Part shown: piece by piece, positions 1 through 8,722 of the stretch
Layout of the letters: the number at the start of each line of letters is the position of its first letter
Numbering within the stretch: the first letter of the stretch is position 1
Assembly: GCF_902459695.1 (NCBI RefSeq)
Contig: NZ_CABPRZ010000015.1
Span: 62,001-126,000, forward strand
DNA from: Pandoraea terrae
GTDB lineage: Bacteria; Pseudomonadota; Gammaproteobacteria; Burkholderiales; Burkholderiaceae
Reading direction: 5' to 3'
DNA: 64,000 bases
Program-made: the position numbers and the translations under genes
The notes under the pieces: generated by a model
Databases searched by the model: none
Told to the model about the DNA's origin: nothing
Seen by the model: only the letters and a program-made list of their open reading frames with translations

Positions 1-909
1 CAGAACTTCCCGCTGCCCGATGTTGGCGCATTCTTTGACGACGTACGTGAAGAGCTGGAGAACGGCTCCGGTATGGTCAAAATGCGCGGACTGGATGTGA
101 GTCGTTATGGCCAGGAACAACTTCGTCGTATCTGGTACGGTCTCGGCGCTCACCTCGGCACGCCTATGTTCCAGAACTGTCGCGGCGAAGTCATGCGCGA
201 AATCAAGGATGAGGGTATGGGCGTCGGCGCCAAGCTTTACGGCGCGACTGTCGATGACTCGGGCAAGCAGTTTCTCTCCTCGGGTGCCCGTACGCTTTCG
301 CCGGGGCAATTGCGTTTCCACACGGATCGTTGCGACGTTGTGGGGCTGCTATGCGTGCGCCAGGCCTCTGAAGGCGGTGTCAGCAAGCTGGCGAGTAGCG
401 TCACCGTCTACAACGAGATTCTCAAGCGTCGCCCGGATCTGCACGCCTTGTTGTGCAAACCGATCCCACGCAGCCGGTTCGGCGAAGAAGCGGGCGGCGA
501 GCACATTGTGTACGATTTGCCGATTTTTGGGGTGCGCGATGGCAAGCTTACGAGTCACTTCTCGCTCACCTACATCGAAAACGGGCAGATGCTGCCGGGC
601 GTGCGGAGGTTGGCCGAAGCCGAGCATGAGGCGATACGAATGTTGATGGATGTGGCCGAAGAGGAATGCTTCGAGATGCGCTTCGCGCCTGGGGACATTC
701 AACTGCTGAACAATCACATTGTTTACCACGGTCGCACGGCCTTCAAGGACGACGTGCAAACAGGGCAAGACCGGATGCTCATGCGTCTATGGCTCTCGAT
801 GCCCAATTCCCGGGTCCTCCCGGAGGACCATGCCGTGCTTTGGGGGGATGTCGGCTCGGGCAAGCCGCATGGCGGCATCGCGCAGCCGGCTATGGCCCCC
901 TTCGCATAA
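1..909 (+). CDS. TauD/TfdA-family Fe(II)/2-oxoglutarate dioxygenase, 5' end cut by window
   Basis: The reading frame is open from base 1 (begins QNFPLPDVG), so the true start lies before the window; the first Met inside is at 73. The protein has the 2-oxoglutarate dioxygenase facial triad: HTD at residues 83-85 and a distal His in YHG at 219, with Arg238 in RMLMRLW as the likely co-substrate ligand (numbered from the Met at 73). Family members hydroxylate amino acids, taurine and other small acids using iron, oxygen and 2-oxoglutarate in the cytoplasm. The substrate cannot be read from sequence. The amino-acid ABC importer just downstream on the same strand suggests that the imported compound may be the substrate; that is inference. 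Confidence 0.85.
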   Translation, partial: QNFPLPDVGAFFDDVREELENGSGMVKMRGLDVSRYGQEQLRRIWYGLGAHLGTPMFQNCRGEVMREIKDEGMGVGAKLYGATVDDSGKQFLSSGARTLSPGQLRFHTDRCDVVGLLCVRQASEGGVSKLASSVTVYNEILKRRPDLHALLCKPIPRSRFGEEAGGEHIVYDLPIFGVRDGKLTSHFSLTYIENGQMLPGVRRLAEAEHEAIRMLMDVAEEECFEMRFAPGDIQLLNNHIVYHGRTAFKDDVQTGQDRMLMRLWLSMPNSRVLPEDHAVLWGDVGSGKPHGGIAQPAMAPFA

Positions 910-1066
910 AGGAGGATGTACAGATCGTGAAATGAGATCCATCAGCCGTTCCGAATGAGGCAAGACGAGGCGGGCGACCGGTTCGGCAAGCCACCTCGGC
1001 AGTCCGCCTCAAGTACCGGCTTTCCGACGAAGTTTGATGCAAAACGAAGATACAAGGAGACACCCA

Positions 1067-1942
1067 GTGAAACAGCACGAAAAGAAACGCGCAGGTCGTC
1101 AAATGCCCCGCATGTGCTTGCTGCTCATCCCGCTCTTGCTTGGCGGCTTCTCGGTCGGTGCATCGGCGGCCCCGGATTACGGCAAATGTGAGGTCACCGG
1201 CTCGCGAGGATCTGTCAAGCTCGAGACGGTGGTTCCAGGGGCTCTGTCTGTTCGGCCGGTATTGCCTTCGCCGGGATGGTGGAATGGCGACTCGCCAGAT
1301 ACGATCAGGGATGGTTTCGAGTACTGCATGGCGGCCAACATGGCTTACCGTGCAGGACTCGATCGCGTGATCGTCGTCAATCGTTCCTTTGCGCAGGTCA
1401 TCGCGGGGCAGGCAAAGGGGTTCGACATCGCGCTGAGCGAAATCACAATCACCGACGAGCGCAAAAAGGTCGTGAACTTCACCGAACCCTACTTCAGCTC
1501 TGACCAAGGCATTCTCGTCAAATCGGGCACCAAGGTAGATAAAGACAGCATCAAGAAAATGCGCTTGGGCGTAAAGCAAGGCACCACAATACTCCAATAC
1601 ATCATGGACAACGTGAAGCCAACCGAGCATCCCAAGGTCTATACCGATACCGCCGCCATGTACGCAGCCTTGGCAGCCGGTCAGGTGGACGCCGTGCTCT
1701 ACGACACACCCAATGTGTTGGTAATTGCAAAGCAGTCCAATGGATTGTTCCAGGTTGTCGGGCGCTATGACACCAGCGAGAGGTGGGGAGGGGTTGTCAA
1801 CAAGGACTCTCCGAACATCGCAGAGTTCAACAAGCTCATTGCGGAGATGAAGAAGGACGGAACGTTCGACAGGTTAGCCAGCAAATACTTGGCCCCGAGT
1901 CTCGGAGCGGACCCCACCAAGCTGCCGATTTTCACACCGTGA
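1067..1942 (+). CDS. ABC transporter periplasmic substrate-binding protein, polar amino-acid type
   Basis: This is a family 3 extracellular solute-binding protein of about 290 residues. The N-terminus has basic residues, a hydrophobic stretch (CLLLIPLLLGGFSVG) and a cleavage-like ASAAP site, so it is exported. Further motifs of the family are visible: DIALSEITITDERKKVVNF, the PYF segment after it, and VGRYDTSERWGGVVNKDSP near the C-terminus. I place the start at GTG 1067 because AAGGAGA at 1054-1060 lies 6 bases upstream; TTG 1034 and ATG 1037 are open but have no such site. It is the first gene of an importer set with the permease 13 bases downstream and the ATPase after it. Confidence 0.88.
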   Translation: MKQHEKKRAGRQMPRMCLLLIPLLLGGFSVGASAAPDYGKCEVTGSRGSVKLETVVPGALSVRPVLPSPGWWNGDSPDTIRDGFEYCMAANMAYRAGLDRVIVVNRSFAQVIAGQAKGFDIALSEITITDERKKVVNFTEPYFSSDQGILVKSGTKVDKDSIKKMRLGVKQGTTILQYIMDNVKPTEHPKVYTDTAAMYAALAAGQVDAVLYDTPNVLVIAKQSNGLFQVVGRYDTSERWGGVVNKDSPNIAEFNKLIAEMKKDGTFDRLASKYLAPSLGADPTKLPIFTP

Positions 1943-1955
1943 GAGCATTGCGTCC

Positions 1956-3095
1956 ATGAGCAATCCAATTCATAAGGTCCCCGGCGCCATTGTTGGCGCG
2001 CCGGGGCGGGAGCGGCGACTGAGCATCGGCGGCATTCCGTCCGCGCCCACGGTGCTGTTCTTTTCCGCACTGCTAGGGGTGGTCATCGCAATTGCCGGCA
2101 GTTGGTACACGATCAGAGCATTGCGGGAAGGTCTTCGCGGCAGCAATATTGATGGCTGGTGGGTGTCCACAGGGTCTGTGTTTCTGGCGTTGGCGTCGAT
2201 CATCGTTGCTCTGCCACTGTTCCGCGCTTTCAATCCATACCGAGAAGTTCGTCGCGCAACTGTGCGTATGGATATCGTCGCGGCACGCGTGGCGCGATCG
2301 GAGGCATGCGTTCAGAGCTGGATAACCCTCGGCTATACGCTGGCTCAACTCCTCGTTGTTCTGGCGCTCCAGTTCCTTCTGGCAAACAATCTAGCGGTCG
2401 CGAAGACTTTTTTCTTCGTGCCCTTGATTATCAACACGTTCCCCTTGGTGCTCGACGCATTCTGGGTCAATGTGCAGATTTTCGTTGTTGCCGAGATTTT
2501 TGTTCTGATCTGGGGATTGATTGTGGCATTGGCGATGTTTGCACCGGGGCAGGCGGGGAGGCCCCTGCGCTTTATCGCGACGACATACGTCGATATCTTT
2601 CGTTCCGTGCCGGCGGTCCTGGTGATCTATCTGGTCGGATTCGGCCTCCCGCTGACCGGTGTGCCAATCCTCAAAGACCTGTCATTGACGACCTATGTCG
2701 TCATTGCGTTGACACTTACCGTTGGCGCCTACGTGGCGGAGATTTATCGCGCCGGCATTCAAAGCATCCACTGGAGTCAAACTGCGGCAGCTCGCTCACT
2801 GGGTCTCTCCCACGCGCAGACCCTGCGTTTTGTTGTCCTGCCTCAGGGCATCCGGCAAATCATCCCGCCATTGCTCAATGCATTTATCGCCTTGCAGAAG
2901 GACACTGCGCTGGTGAACGTCGTAGGGGTGATCGACGCTTTCAATCAATCCATGGTGATCGCGTCGAATCACTACAACCTCTCGGCTGCCACCACTGTGG
3001 CCATTCTGTTCATCGTCATTTCGATCCCGCAGGTCCGCTTTGTGGAGCGGATGGCGCAACGCGATCGAGCCCGCATGCGCGCAGGCAGTGCCTAA
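1956..3095 (+). CDS. ABC transporter permease, HisM/GlnP type amino-acid importer
   Basis: This 379-residue inner-membrane protein has an extended N-terminal part with two or three hydrophobic segments (about residues 30-110) and a C-terminal permease core. The EAA loop that docks on the ATPase is clear near residues 255-280 (AEIYRAGIQS followed by AAARSLGL), and VLPQGIRQIIPPLLN follows, typical of the amino-acid subfamily. It is longer than the usual ~220-250 residues because of the extra N-terminal helices. The stop codon TAA at 3093-3095 overlaps the ribosome-binding site of the ATPase gene, so the genes are probably translated from one mRNA. Confidence 0.88.
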   Translation: MSNPIHKVPGAIVGAPGRERRLSIGGIPSAPTVLFFSALLGVVIAIAGSWYTIRALREGLRGSNIDGWWVSTGSVFLALASIIVALPLFRAFNPYREVRRATVRMDIVAARVARSEACVQSWITLGYTLAQLLVVLALQFLLANNLAVAKTFFFVPLIINTFPLVLDAFWVNVQIFVVAEIFVLIWGLIVALAMFAPGQAGRPLRFIATTYVDIFRSVPAVLVIYLVGFGLPLTGVPILKDLSLTTYVVIALTLTVGAYVAEIYRAGIQSIHWSQTAAARSLGLSHAQTLRFVVLPQGIRQIIPPLLNAFIALQKDTALVNVVGVIDAFNQSMVIASNHYNLSAATTVAILFIVISIPQVRFVERMAQRDRARMRAGSA

Positions 3096-3109
3096 AGGAG
3101 CGAATGTCT

Positions 3110-3853
3110 ATGTCATTTATCGAAATTCGTGACATCGCCAAGTCATATGGCGAGTTGTCGGTCATCAATGGCTTGGCGTTGTCGGTGGAAGAGCATCAGG
3201 TGGTGTGTCTCATCGGGCCATCGGGTTCCGGAAAATCGACACTGCTGCGTTGCATTAACGGCTTGGAGTCCATTGATTCCGGTGAAATACTTGTCCATGG
3301 TGACCGGATCACAGGCCCCGGCGTCGATGTCAACTCATTGCGTCGGGACATCGGTATCGTGTTCCAGGGCTACAACTTGTTCCCGCACATGACCGTGCTG
3401 GAAAATGTGACGCTGGCGCCAATCCAGGTTCTGAAGCAGTCCAGGGACGAAGCCGAGGAGCGGGCCATGGCGCTGCTCAGACGCTTTAGTCTGGCTCATA
3501 AGGCGAAGGAGTATCCCGACCGCATGTCGGGCGGTCAACAACAGCGCGTAGCTATCGTCCGTGCGCTGGCGATGGACCCCATGGTTTTACTTCTGGACGA
3601 GATCACCTCCGCACTGGACCCGGAGCTGGTGTCCGAGGTACTGAACATCGTGCGGGACCTGGCGGACGATGGCATGACCATGTTGTTGGCGACGCACGAG
3701 ATGGGCTTTGCGCGCGAAGTATCGTCCAAGGTATGCTTTCTGTGCGACGGCGCAGTCTGCGAGGAAGGGCCGCCGGAGCAAATCTTCGGTGACCCCCAGC
3801 GAGAACGAACTCGCGCATTTCTACGTAGCATTCGACAGGCAAAGCGTATCTAG
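3110..3853 (+). CDS. ABC transporter ATP-binding protein, polar amino-acid type
   Basis: A 247-residue ATPase that powers the importer above. The Walker A motif GPSGSGKST, the Q-loop (IVFQGYNLFPHMTV), the LSGGQ-type signature MSGGQQQRVAI, the Walker B LLLDEITSALDPE and the switch His in ATHEMGF are all present and in order, so it should be active. Two ATG codons are possible, 3104 and 3110; AAAGGAG at 3094-3100 is 9 bases from 3110 and only 3 from 3104, so I choose 3110. A long open frame reading through from 2159 is only the out-of-frame extension over the permease gene and is not part of the protein. Confidence 0.92.
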   Translation: MSFIEIRDIAKSYGELSVINGLALSVEEHQVVCLIGPSGSGKSTLLRCINGLESIDSGEILVHGDRITGPGVDVNSLRRDIGIVFQGYNLFPHMTVLENVTLAPIQVLKQSRDEAEERAMALLRRFSLAHKAKEYPDRMSGGQQQRVAIVRALAMDPMVLLLDEITSALDPELVSEVLNIVRDLADDGMTMLLATHEMGFAREVSSKVCFLCDGAVCEEGPPEQIFGDPQRERTRAFLRSIRQAKRI

Positions 3854-4172
3854 CCATGAACCATCGTACGGTTGGCAGTCTCTCAACAAGATCATCTTGA
3901 TTGGAAGAGGACGACGCAGCGGGTCGCTATTTCAGTTCGCTCGGCATCAGGAAATTCGACAAGGTGATCAATAGCGGCCTGCCGCGCAGCGTAGAATACC
4001 GCCAAACTCGTTATGGATGCGATCGGGTAGCCCTGCACCCCGGAAGAGTGGCAAAGCTTTCCCGAGGTCAGCCCCCGGGGCGCTGCTCAGATGCCGCCGG
4101 CACAGTTGAAGGCAATGGTCCAGTGTCTGGCGTCAACTAGAACCGCCGCTGGCGACAATTAAAATTGCCGCC

Positions 4173-4946
4173 CTATGCCGCTACTGCGGCTGACGCCGTC
4201 GGCTTCGCGCCGGCGGCTTTTGCCCGATAGCTCTCGACGCCCATCAAGTCGAGGACGACGCTGTGGTGCACGACGCGATCGATTGCCGCAAGCGTGGTCA
4301 TCGGATCCTTAAAAATGCGTTCCCATTCCGAGAACACGAGGTTTGTCGTAATGACGATGCTCTTGCGCTCGTAGCGCTCGGCGAGCAAGGTGAACAACAC
4401 CTCCATTTCGTCGCGGTCGTGCTGGATGTAGCCGATATCGTCAAGGATCAAGCACTCGAAGCGATCCAGTTTTGCCAACTCCTGCGGCAACGGGAGATCG
4501 CGCTTTGCCGCAAGCAACCGCTGCACCAAGGCACCCGTCGGAGTGAACAGAACTGGGTAGCCCTGCTCGACGAGAGCGTGACCCAGAGCGCTTGCAAGGT
4601 GGCTTTTCCCTGCGCCAGGCCGACCGACGGCCACTACATTGATCGCATCTTTGAGGAAACCTCCGCTGCGTAAGCGCTCGATTTGCATGCGAGTCGCCGG
4701 ATCGAACCGGTCCAGGTTGAGAGTCCGGAAGGCCTTGTCTGGAAGCAGTTCGGATTGCCTCAAGAGCCGCTCGATTCGGCGAGCTGTCTTTGCGGCGCGT
4801 TCGATGCGGGCAAGCTCGAGCAGGAACGCCTCGTGGGTCAACCCTTCCTTGGCTGCTCGCAATGCCGTGTCTTCCACGGCTGCCGCCATGGCACCGAGAT
4901 TGAGCGCGCGAAGCGACGCCAGCAGTTCTTCACGTGCGTTATGCAT
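4173..4946 (-). CDS. istB: IS21 transposition helper ATPase IstB
   Basis: IstB is an AAA+ DnaA/DnaC-like ATPase that assembles with the IstA transposase and selects target DNA. The 257-residue length is normal for the family. The Walker A motif GRPGAGKSH and the Walker B CLILDDIG are intact, followed by TTNL (sensor 1) and the C-terminal HHSVVLDLMGVESYR that is conserved in IstB. The start ATG at 4946 overlaps the end of istA by 8 bases, consistent with translational coupling. The gene itself looks intact although its partner is truncated. Confidence 0.93.
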   Translation of the reverse strand: MHNAREELLASLRALNLGAMAAAVEDTALRAAKEGLTHEAFLLELARIERAAKTARRIERLLRQSELLPDKAFRTLNLDRFDPATRMQIERLRSGGFLKDAINVVAVGRPGAGKSHLASALGHALVEQGYPVLFTPTGALVQRLLAAKRDLPLPQELAKLDRFECLILDDIGYIQHDRDEMEVLFTLLAERYERKSIVITTNLVFSEWERIFKDPMTTLAAIDRVVHHSVVLDLMGVESYRAKAAGAKPTASAAVAA

Positions 4947-6156
4947 GGCTGCTCCTTGAGGGAATCAAAGCGTCGTAATCGCGTAAGTTGATGGTGGCCT
5001 TGCCAATCTTCGGAACGGCTGTCGGCGCAGGGCTCGCGACGGACTCGCGTACGGCTTCCAGCGTTGGTATGCGCTCGTCATCCATCAGGCGGCCGATTAC
5101 TTGCTCAATTTCGGCCTCTGATGTGCTCGCGGCCAAATGCAGAATGCGAAGGTATTCCCGGTCGGCCTTAGTTGGAGTTGCCGCGAGCAGTGCGTCGTAG
5201 GCGCGGCGAAACGTGGTTGTCGGAAACAATTCGTCCCGATAGCAGTAGGCAGCAAACGCCCCGGGTTTTCTAACCAGCGACCAGATGAGATGTCGATAGT
5301 CGATGCGACGCTGATTGCGGCCAGTCAGGCGCGGCAAAGTAAGCACGTGTACCGGTCCGTGGTAAAGGTCCAGGATCTCCGACCGGATACGCACTTTCGG
5401 CGTCGCCCCGATCAACCTCGACGGAACCGAGTAGTGGTTGTTGAGCACCCGGATCAGACTGAAACGGGACACACGGACCGTGAGCTCGCGCGGGAAGTCC
5501 AGCGGTGCCCCGGGCACTGGTTTGAGCGCTGCCCGGTCTGCTTCGAAACGTTGCATGCGAGTGAGGTTACGTTGCCGAACAAGCTCACCCAGGAAGTGCT
5601 CGTAGTCGCTACGCGATCCGAAGTCTCGCATGCCACGAACGCGTAGCGCCTGGTCGACAGCCTGCTTGAACCGGAAATGCGATTGTTCGACATCGCCGTT
5701 TTGATTGGCGCATCCCGCTGTGTTTGCCGATGGCTGCATCCCATAGTGGGCGAGCAAGGTGCGATAGTTTTGCGTGAACTCGTGCATACCGTCGCGATCG
5801 AGGTCACGTACGGCTGCAGTCAGATTGTCGGTACGATGGAGCTCCGGGACTCCGCCGATCTGCCACAGGCACGCTTCCAGGCCTTCGGCCAGCGCCTCGA
5901 AACTTTCGGAGAAGCAGACGCGCACGGCCTCGACGTTCGAGTATGTCAGCACTAAATGATAGACGAGGTGCGGGAACAGGGTGCCCGCGATCGTTACCCC
6001 GAGGCTGTTCATCGAGGTGAAGTCGGACTGAGCCATGCGGCCGGGGATGTGCTCCTGTGGAAACACGACTTCTTGCTCTGGGCCATGACGAACTCGCCAC
6101 GCCTGAACATGCCGCTGCAGCGTACGCAGCTGGCCTTGCTGGTATCGACCTTCCAT
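4939..6156 (-). pseudogene. istA: IS21 transposase IstA, N-terminally truncated
   Basis: The DDE catalytic core is whole: Asp45 (SDF), Asp110 (HRTDN) and Glu157 (NGDVEQSH), counted from the ATG at 6156. What is missing is roughly the first 90-110 residues, which in IstA hold the helix-turn-helix DNA-binding region. Upstream of the ATG the same frame reaches a TAA within eight codons, and the DNA there matches an IS3-family orfB instead. I read this as an interrupted element rather than an alternative start. A shortened protein might still be made, but it would lack end-recognition. Confidence 0.8.
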
Positions 6157-6177
6157 GCCTTCACCGGGCGCTTACGT

Positions 6178-6572
6178 CTGAATGCACAATCACAGACTTT
6201 GATGGCTTGAGTCGCCAAAGCGCCATCAACAATGCATCCAGAACCAGCTCGCGTGCCAGCGTGGGCTTCATGGACCAACCGACAACTTTGCGCGAATGCA
6301 GGTCAATGACTACGGCTAGATAAAGCCAGCCCTGCCAAGTGCGCAGTTAGGTAATATCGGTCACCCAAGCTTGATCGGGAGAGTCGACGGTGAACTGTCG
6401 GTTCAGCCGGTTCGGGGGCGATGATCGAAGGGCGTCCCGCAAGACGCCGTGGTGCCTTGTAGCCTCGAATAGCCTGGATTTTGTTGGCCTGCATGATTCT
6501 TTCGACGCGATGCTGGCCGCAGGTCTCGCCGGCTTCGCGAAGATCACCGAATACTCGCCGGGCCCGTATGAC
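6178..6572 (-). pseudogene. IS3-family transposase orfB remnant
   Basis: Translating the minus strand in pieces gives ARRVFGDLREAGETCGQ, then IMQANKIQAIRGYKAPRR, then after a frame change NRLNRQFTVDSPDQAWVTDI, an in-frame TAA, then [20 protein letters not shown] and [18 protein letters not shown], ending at IVHSD. This is the orfB integrase core of IS3-group elements (the first DDE aspartate lies in WVTD, the second region ends at HSD). At least one frameshift and one stop codon disable it, and both ends are missing. Its 3' side meets the truncated istA at about 6170-6178. Confidence 0.82.
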
Positions 6573-6613
6573 CTGCCCCCAATGGTGGCCCCCCCCCCAA
6601 GTTCTACCCCCCG

Positions 6614-6907
6614 TTATCGCTCGAGACGCTCGAGGATTGCGGAAATCCGCATTTCGCGGACGGGCTTCCCTCCAACCGCCCGCACGCAACGCGGAATCGC
6701 ACCGAAATACCCCTGCAGCGAGGCCCACTTTTTGAGGCCCGAACTCCGCTGTGCGTGTTCGAGCATCTGGAAGAGTGCAACACACTCCTCGACGTCAGCC
6801 GGGGTCACCTTGTCGAGCCGCTCGCGCAGCTGTTCCCACGCGGAGCGCCCCTCCGGCGGCGGAGGCGACGATTGCAAAAGGACGCGCGGATCGACTGTAC
6901 CATCCAT
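6614..6907 (-). CDS. Small protein of unknown function
   Basis: A 97-residue, probably cytoplasmic, helical protein with a short Pro-rich stretch (SSPPPPEG, residues 13-20) and a C-terminal region WASLQGYFGAIPRCVRAVG. I do not recognise the family. Third-position GC preference fits real coding sequence. AAGGAG lies about 19 bases before the ATG, too far to be a strong ribosome-binding site, so the start is uncertain. The gene sits at the edge of the decayed IS3 remnant, next to a run of ten C residues at 6589-6598, and could itself be a leftover of a mobile element. Confidence 0.45.
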   Translation of the reverse strand: MDGTVDPRVLLQSSPPPPEGRSAWEQLRERLDKVTPADVEECVALFQMLEHAQRSSGLKKWASLQGYFGAIPRCVRAVGGKPVREMRISAILERLER

Positions 6908-8117
6908 CTTCTTTTCCGTTGCGTTCTCCTTATTGGTCCGCCCGCATTGAATCGACGGCGGGTCGGTCGCCCCAAGGGCGACCGACGTGGTCCATCCAAC
7001 CGCAAGCCTTCACACGATTAGGAATACGATTTAACCCGTAGCGACCTTCCGCACGCGACCCTAACGGCCGCTGCAGAATCCGCGCTTCGCCACCTCGAGA
7101 CGCGGGCAGGGGGCAGGCTACGTGCCCGTTGTGATGCAAATGCGGAAAATCAAACGCCAGCCAGGGCCGGCATCGGGCACCACTGCTAGACGGAGTTCAT
7201 GCGCTCGACGCAGAGTGGACGCACGAGCGTGGCCTTAAGCCAATGCCAACGGCTGAAAATTGAGAGCAATTGCCGCCGCTTCGCGCCGACGGCACACAAA
7301 GCAGGGAGAGACTTTCTGAGGGCGCGCGATTGGAAATCCGCGCAGACTTGACGACGCGAGCGTCTACAATCTGCACACGGAAACCTAACGCGTGTTGAAC
7401 AATAATGCCGATCGAACGGCTGTGGCTGAGATTAACACGCGTGCGGATCGAAGCGCAAGGGGTTTCCCGACGACATCACGCGTCGTGACCGCTCAGTCCT
7501 CCTGCATGTCACCTGCGATTACCGAGGCGATGCGCCGGGCTCCCCGCTGACCAACGACGCGAGGTCCAGCTCCTCTTAAAAATCCGTGACGCCCTTCCGC
7601 GCGCACGAGCCGTCAATCCGTTTGTTGCAGGTCGAAAGGCTCCGTAACCCGCACAGGAATGCGGGCGAACCTGCGAACATCTCAGCACGGTGGTCCTCAG
7701 GAATTGGCGTCTACGCGTCGACCGTTGGGTGTGTCGCGGATGCCGGCGAACACATTTCTAGATTCTCCGCGGTCAGCTTGAAACGGCGAGTCAAATATGT
7801 AGCCAACCTGGCAGGCGCCCTTGATCAGCAGTGTCCGCCTCGATTCCCCTCCATCTGCACAGGTGTGGAAGCCGACGCCTTGGAAGTCGGCTTGCATTCA
7901 GAGGATTCCGTGAGAGTCTGGTCTTGTCGGCGCGATGAAAGACGCGGCGATGGAACGGGTTGGGTGTCGTCCGCATACGTGTCGATAGCATCCACGACGC
8001 AGTCCCGCGTCGCAATTGCCGGCCACGGCTATAGGGTACCCGCCACATTGCATGACACCTGATTCGTCGTCCGATCGCGGCCGATCCACCCTCTTTCTTC
8101 CGACGGAGAAACAAAAA
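6908..8117. other. 1.2-kb stretch without a convincing gene
   Basis: Several short open frames occur on both strands, but none combines a ribosome-binding site, a recognisable product and a length above random expectation for GC-rich DNA. A perfect hairpin lies at 6962-6986. The rest reads like decayed or spacer DNA between the IS remnants and the AAA+ cluster. Confidence 0.5.
6962..6986. repeat. Perfect 11-bp hairpin
   Basis: GTCGGTCGCCC at 6962-6972 is followed by CAA and GGGCGACCGAC at 6976-6986. There is no T-run on either side, so a Rho-independent terminator is not supported. It lies just upstream of the small minus-strand gene ending at 6614. Confidence 0.6.
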
Positions 8118-8231
8118 ATGAACCGCTTCCGGCTTTGGAAGGTTTTCGTGCACGAGTGCCTCGACTTCTTTCTTGATTGTGTCCAGCCGCTAATTCTGCT
8201 CGCCCGCTGGATCAGACAGCGCCGCAAATGA
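8118..8231 (+). CDS. 37-residue protein of unknown function
   Basis: A very small ORF with a good ribosome-binding site: GGAG at 8105-8108, nine bases before ATG 8118. The product begins MNRFRLWKVFVHECLDFFL, carries a hydrophobic middle (LILLARW) and ends in basic RQRRK, so it may associate with the membrane as an amphipathic or single-pass helix. It is the first of three same-strand genes leading into the double AAA+ ATPase. Function unknown; length makes it uncertain. Confidence 0.45.
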   Translation: MNRFRLWKVFVHECLDFFLDCVQPLILLARWIRQRRK

Positions 8232-8288
8232 ACCTATCGGGGCGCCAGGGCATTTCGGCACCCGGACTAATGGACTGGAGGACTTCCA

Positions 8289-8618
8289 ATGAAAATCCGT
8301 CGCTTCATCTTCGCTGCCAACAACCGGGAGGTCGTCGCAATCTCCGATGGGCGTGCGAAGGTTCTGATCCCGACCGAGGTTCCCGGTGAGGCGATCGAGC
8401 ATTTCCTGCGTCGACTGTGCGACCGGATAGCCCGCCCTTTGGCATGGAAGCGCCGCGATGCCCGTAAAGAGCTTCGCGAACGCATGAAACGACTTTATCG
8501 TCGCCGGCGCGTGGAGTGTCACGTGCCAGTGCACGCGCCGCGATATCGGCGTCGCGAGACGCGCGGCTCTGTTCGCCGCCGCTGGGGCATCCCGGTCTGG
8601 ACGCGTCGCATGACCTGA
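8289..8618 (+). CDS. Small basic protein of unknown function
   Basis: GGAGGA at 8277-8282 lies six bases before ATG 8289, a strong start. The 109-residue product has an N-terminal part that could be a small beta-rich domain (KIRRFIFAANNREVVAISDG) and a very Arg-rich C-terminal half (RMKRLYRRRRVE, RRRETRGSVRRRW). The positive charge suggests nucleic-acid or ATPase binding, but I do not recognise a family. It lies 105 bases before the AAA+ gene and probably belongs to the same transcription unit. Confidence 0.6.
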   Translation: MKIRRFIFAANNREVVAISDGRAKVLIPTEVPGEAIEHFLRRLCDRIARPLAWKRRDARKELRERMKRLYRRRRVECHVPVHAPRYRRRETRGSVRRRWGIPVWTRRMT

Positions 8619-8722
8619 CTGCACGACCCCGGTTTGTGTTGGCGATGGCGCGCGCGAGACTGGAAACCAGCAGTCAATCGCGACACACGTCGCCCCATCC
8701 GCATCTTGCTTGCGAGGAACAC

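Larger units (their letters stand above)
4128..6177 (-). mobile_element. IS21-family element, truncated at its istA end
   Basis: Contains istB complete and istA without its N-terminal part, both on the minus strand and overlapping by 8 bases as in IS21. The left border (the istB 3' side) carries two imperfect tandem copies of a ~22-base unit, TGGCG(T/A)CAA..A.AA..GCCGC, at 4128-4149 and 4150-4172; multiple tandem terminal repeats are typical of IS21 ends. The right border is lost: istA homology stops near 6156 and the sequence becomes an IS3-family transposase remnant near 6178. The element therefore can no longer excise in the normal way. The exact left end could begin a few bases before 4128. 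Confidence 0.75.

Noticed and set aside
2159-3109. Long open frame (to 3853) running in front of the ABC ATPase
   Set aside because: The first 950 bases are out of frame with, and fully inside, the permease gene; the ATPase has its own ribosome-binding site and start at 3110.
7586-8062. 158-codon plus-strand frame
   Set aside because: No ribosome-binding site, no recognisable product, composition typical of chance frames in GC-rich DNA.
8516-8722. N-terminal extension of the double AAA+ ATPase
   Set aside because: Overlaps the preceding small gene, has no ribosome-binding site, and the sequence is low-complexity Arg/Ser; ATG 8723 has AGGA upstream.
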